DNA of 8,296 nt from Alphaproteobacteria bacterium (GTDB lineage: Bacteria; Pseudomonadota; Alphaproteobacteria; SMXP01): NCBI GenBank assembly GCA_004356335.1, contig SMXP01000061.1, positions 1-8,296 on the forward strand. The letters are read 5' to 3'. The notes beneath the pieces were generated by a model. The model made no database searches. It worked only from the letters and a program-made list of their open reading frames with translations, and was not told the origin of the DNA. A program made the position numbers and the translations under genes. This document shows positions 6,942 through 8,296 of this stretch, piece by piece; position 1 is the stretch's first letter, and each line of letters opens with the position of its first letter.

Positions 6942-6984
6942 GACCCCCGTTCTCTGATTCAATGAATTGTGAACGGGGGTCTAG
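6939..6984. repeat. Perfect 14-bp inverted repeat C2
   Basis: CTAGACCCCCGTTC (6939-6952) pairs perfectly with 6971-6984. The 18-nt loop holds a smaller palindrome, ATTCA-a-TGAAT (6957-6967). It shares its CTA with the end of C1 and is joined to it at TCTAGA. It has no T-run, so it is not a standard intrinsic terminator, although in RNA it would be a very stable hairpin just after the transporter gene. Confidence 0.85.
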
Positions 6985-7306
6985 TCAGCGAATCGGACGG
7001 TTATGACGGCCCGTTAGTTGCACCCTACTATTTAGCTAAAATTGACTATTTTGGTTCATTCCCCGTTCAGCTGGGACCCGTTATGGTGTCCCAAGCCATC
7101 AATTGTGTGCTGATGGGCACACTTGGAATAAATCGCGACCGAACCCAGCCTATTTGTTCATAAGTCGGTTTCAGTCAGGTCGCTTATTTGGTATCATTGT
7201 GAGGCATCCGCTAGAAATGGCCAATCCGTTAAGCTCTCGCGGGGTGAAAAGCTGGGGTTTAAGGGCAGGCCGTTCGACGCTAAGTGATGCTGGGGAGTGT
7301 TTTAAG
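6985..7306. other. Gene-free region with several small inverted repeats
   Basis: No convincing gene is present. Weak frames cover it, but they lack ribosome-binding sites and recognisable protein. Inverted repeats cluster at 7036-7183: CTAAAAT/ATTTTGG (7036-7054), GGGAC/GTCCC (7073-7092), CCATCA/TGATGG (7096-7116), GTGTGC/GCACAC (7105-7122) and GCGACC/GGTCGC (7135-7183). TATCAT at 7192-7197 is a lone -10-like hexamer without a clear -35 partner. The region may be a structured leader for the lipoprotein gene or decayed repeat DNA. Confidence 0.4.
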
Positions 7307-8026
7307 TTGTTTACTTCGGGGTTAGTACAGGCAAGTCGTGTGTCTCGCATCGGGGCCTTACTACTTACGCTAATTTTTCTTTCGGCTTGTACAACTATAA
7401 ACTTTACCGGAGACGAGACCCTGAAGGGGCTGTCGCGCGCCCAGAAAGAAATGCGGCATCAAGCGGCCGTGTTGTCGAAAACGGTCTGGCAAGGGGTCAA
7501 GAATCCGAGCTTTTTGGCGTCCATTACCGACTTGCTCCTCAATGGCCGGGAACCGGAAGGCCCCGGGCTGATTGCGGATGTGGAATCGGCGCGCCGATCT
7601 GCCGCCGTGGCGTATATTCAGGAAAAAGAACAGGCGTTTGGCTCCACCGATGATCAATTGTTGGCCATGGTTGCCGACGTGCGCATGAAGACCTCACAGG
7701 CACAGGCTTTTGTCCAGGTCACGGAGCTGGTGGTCAACGGACATCGGGCCGACTTGAACGGACCCCGTCAGGGTCGTCGCCTGGCCTCTGCGGATGTTGT
7801 ACGGGGCTTGGCTCGTGTGCAGGCCGACTACCAGATTGTCGAGCGATCGATCGAAAGCGTGCGCGAACAGCAGGCGACCTTTGAAACGGCTCAGCTTGCC
7901 TATTTAGAGAAGTATCCGACAACCGACATGATGGCTCTCAAAATCGAATTACGCTCCTTCGACTCCGAAATTAACCGCATGGTTGCCCTGTCGGATCAAT
8001 TATCTTCGTTTGATAAACTGGGTTAG
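7307..8026 (+). CDS. Predicted lipoprotein, helical, function unknown
   Basis: I do not recognise this protein. From TTG 7307 it has 239 residues. A lipoprotein signal is clear: hydrophobic IGALLLTLIFLSA followed by Cys28 in the lipobox LSAC, giving a mature protein of about 212 residues. The residue after Cys is Thr and not Asp, so if E. coli-like sorting rules apply it may go to the outer membrane. The mature part is rich in A, E, Q, R and L and looks mostly helical, for example AQKEMRHQAAVLSKTVWQ, VRMKTSQAQAFVQVTELV and VERSIESVREQQATFETA. Start choice: GGGGAG (7292-7297) lies 9 nt before TTG 7307. GTG 7340 would give a shorter 16-residue signal. The frame is open back to 7103, but that would put more than 50 residues before the lipobox. 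The TAG stop (8024-8026) is the first bases of repeat D1, so the C-terminus may have been set by repeat insertion. Confidence 0.75.
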   Translation: MFTSGLVQASRVSRIGALLLTLIFLSACTTINFTGDETLKGLSRAQKEMRHQAAVLSKTVWQGVKNPSFLASITDLLLNGREPEGPGLIADVESARRSAAVAYIQEKEQAFGSTDDQLLAMVADVRMKTSQAQAFVQVTELVVNGHRADLNGPRQGRRLASADVVRGLARVQADYQIVERSIESVREQQATFETAQLAYLEKYPTTDMMALKIELRSFDSEINRMVALSDQLSSFDKLG

Positions 8027-8120
8027 AGCCCATTCAGGAAAACCGGGTCCGTTCATCCCTTCAATCGATCCACCGGATCGATTGACCTTGGCAAGGACGG
8101 TCTTCACTCCTGAATGGGTC
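8024..8120 (+). repeat. Composite palindrome D1 with different core
   Basis: The outer arms CCCATTCAGGA (8029-8039) and TCCTGAATGGG (8108-8118) pair perfectly. The core is a separate perfect 11-bp hairpin, TCAATCGATCC-acc-GGATCGATTGA (8061-8085). The first 23 nt equal those of B1. It starts in the stop codon of the lipoprotein gene and joins D2 at TCTAGA. Confidence 0.85.
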
Positions 8121-8186
8121 TAGAGCGCATTCACAAAAAGTGGGACGCGGTTTTTGGGTTCGAATGCGCGACCACTAACAAATCTA
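8121..8186 (+). repeat. Palindromic repeat unit D2 (66 nt)
   Basis: It is nearly identical to C1 (three differences in 66). The outer stem GCGCATTC/GAATGCGC and inner CAAAAA/TTTTTG are intact, and the loop is GTGGGACGCGG. It ends with TCTAG, which also supplies the stop of the small - strand frame that follows. Confidence 0.9.
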
Positions 8187-8258
8187 GGCCACCTTCCGCG
8201 TGTAGCCGGCAAGCGCTTCAAAGCGTTTGCGGGAGAGCTCTTTGATCTCTGTCACCAC
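8184..8258 (-). pseudogene. Possible gene remnant between two repeats
   Basis: Read on the - strand from GTG 8258, this 24-codon frame encodes MVTEIKELSRKRFEALAGY followed by TRKVA and stops at TAG 8184-8186. The composition and codon choice look like real coding sequence and it resembles, from memory only, the N-terminus of some alphaproteobacterial proteins. Both ends coincide with repeats: D2 supplies the stop, and D3 lies just upstream with an in-frame stop at 8262-8264. It could be a scrap left when repeats inserted, a genuine tiny gene, or chance. I assign no function. Confidence 0.25.
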
Positions 8259-8262
8259 ATGC

Positions 8263-8296
8263 TAGAGCGTTTCCAGGAAAAGTGGACCCGGTTTTC
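8263..8296 (+). repeat. Palindromic repeat unit D3, cut by window end
   Basis: The visible 34 nt match the start of A1 with one difference: GCGTTTCC (8267-8274) against GCGTTTTC in the outer arm. The loop GTGGACCCGG and the first half of the inner stem (GGAAAA) are present. The partner arm lies beyond the window. Confidence 0.85.

Noticed and set aside
6969..7163. 64-codon + strand frame after the transporter gene
   Set aside because: It starts at a GTG inside hairpin C2, has no ribosome-binding site in a normal position and no recognisable protein features.
7103..7306. N-terminal extension of the lipoprotein frame
   Set aside because: The frame is open, but it would put up to 95 residues before the lipobox cysteine, and the added stretch looks non-coding. 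The TTG at 7307 with GGGGAG upstream fits a signal peptide better.

Overview
The window comes from an alphaproteobacterium. The gene order mreB-mreC-mreD-mrdA-rodA and the style of the PBP2, MreC and RodA proteins fit that class, possibly Rhodospirillales or a relative. Base composition looks near half G+C by eye, not computed. Every protein gene I can support lies on the + strand.

Positions 1-5144 hold the cell-elongation cluster: the 3' end of mreB, then mreC, mreD, mrdA (PBP2) and rodA. MreB filaments, MreC and MreD form the scaffold. RodA polymerises glycan strands and PBP2 crosslinks them, making lateral-wall peptidoglycan. mreC to mreD and mrdA to rodA are tightly spaced (14 nt and 0 nt). 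A 196-nt gap between mreD and mrdA is filled by three tandem palindromic repeats that stay open in one reading frame.

Positions 5145-5479 are gene-free and carry two inverted-orientation repeats just before an NSS/SNF sodium-coupled transporter gene (5480-6871). Positions 6872-7306 are gene-free again, with one repeat, one strong hairpin and several smaller inverted repeats. They precede a gene for an unrecognised helical lipoprotein (7307-8026), whose stop codon lies in the first bases of another repeat. From 8024 to the window end there are three more repeats and a 24-codon scrap of coding-like sequence on the - strand.

The most interesting signal is the repeat family. At least six copies of a 63-66-nt hairpin unit keep a conserved loop (GTGG...CCGG) while both halves of the stem change together. 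They join one another at CTAGA/TCTAGA boundaries and alternate with composite palindromes that have different cores. Similar dispersed palindromes are, from memory, common in alphaproteobacterial genomes, so the family itself may be known. The covariation, the modular joining and the in-frame array in the elongasome operon are what deserve checking.
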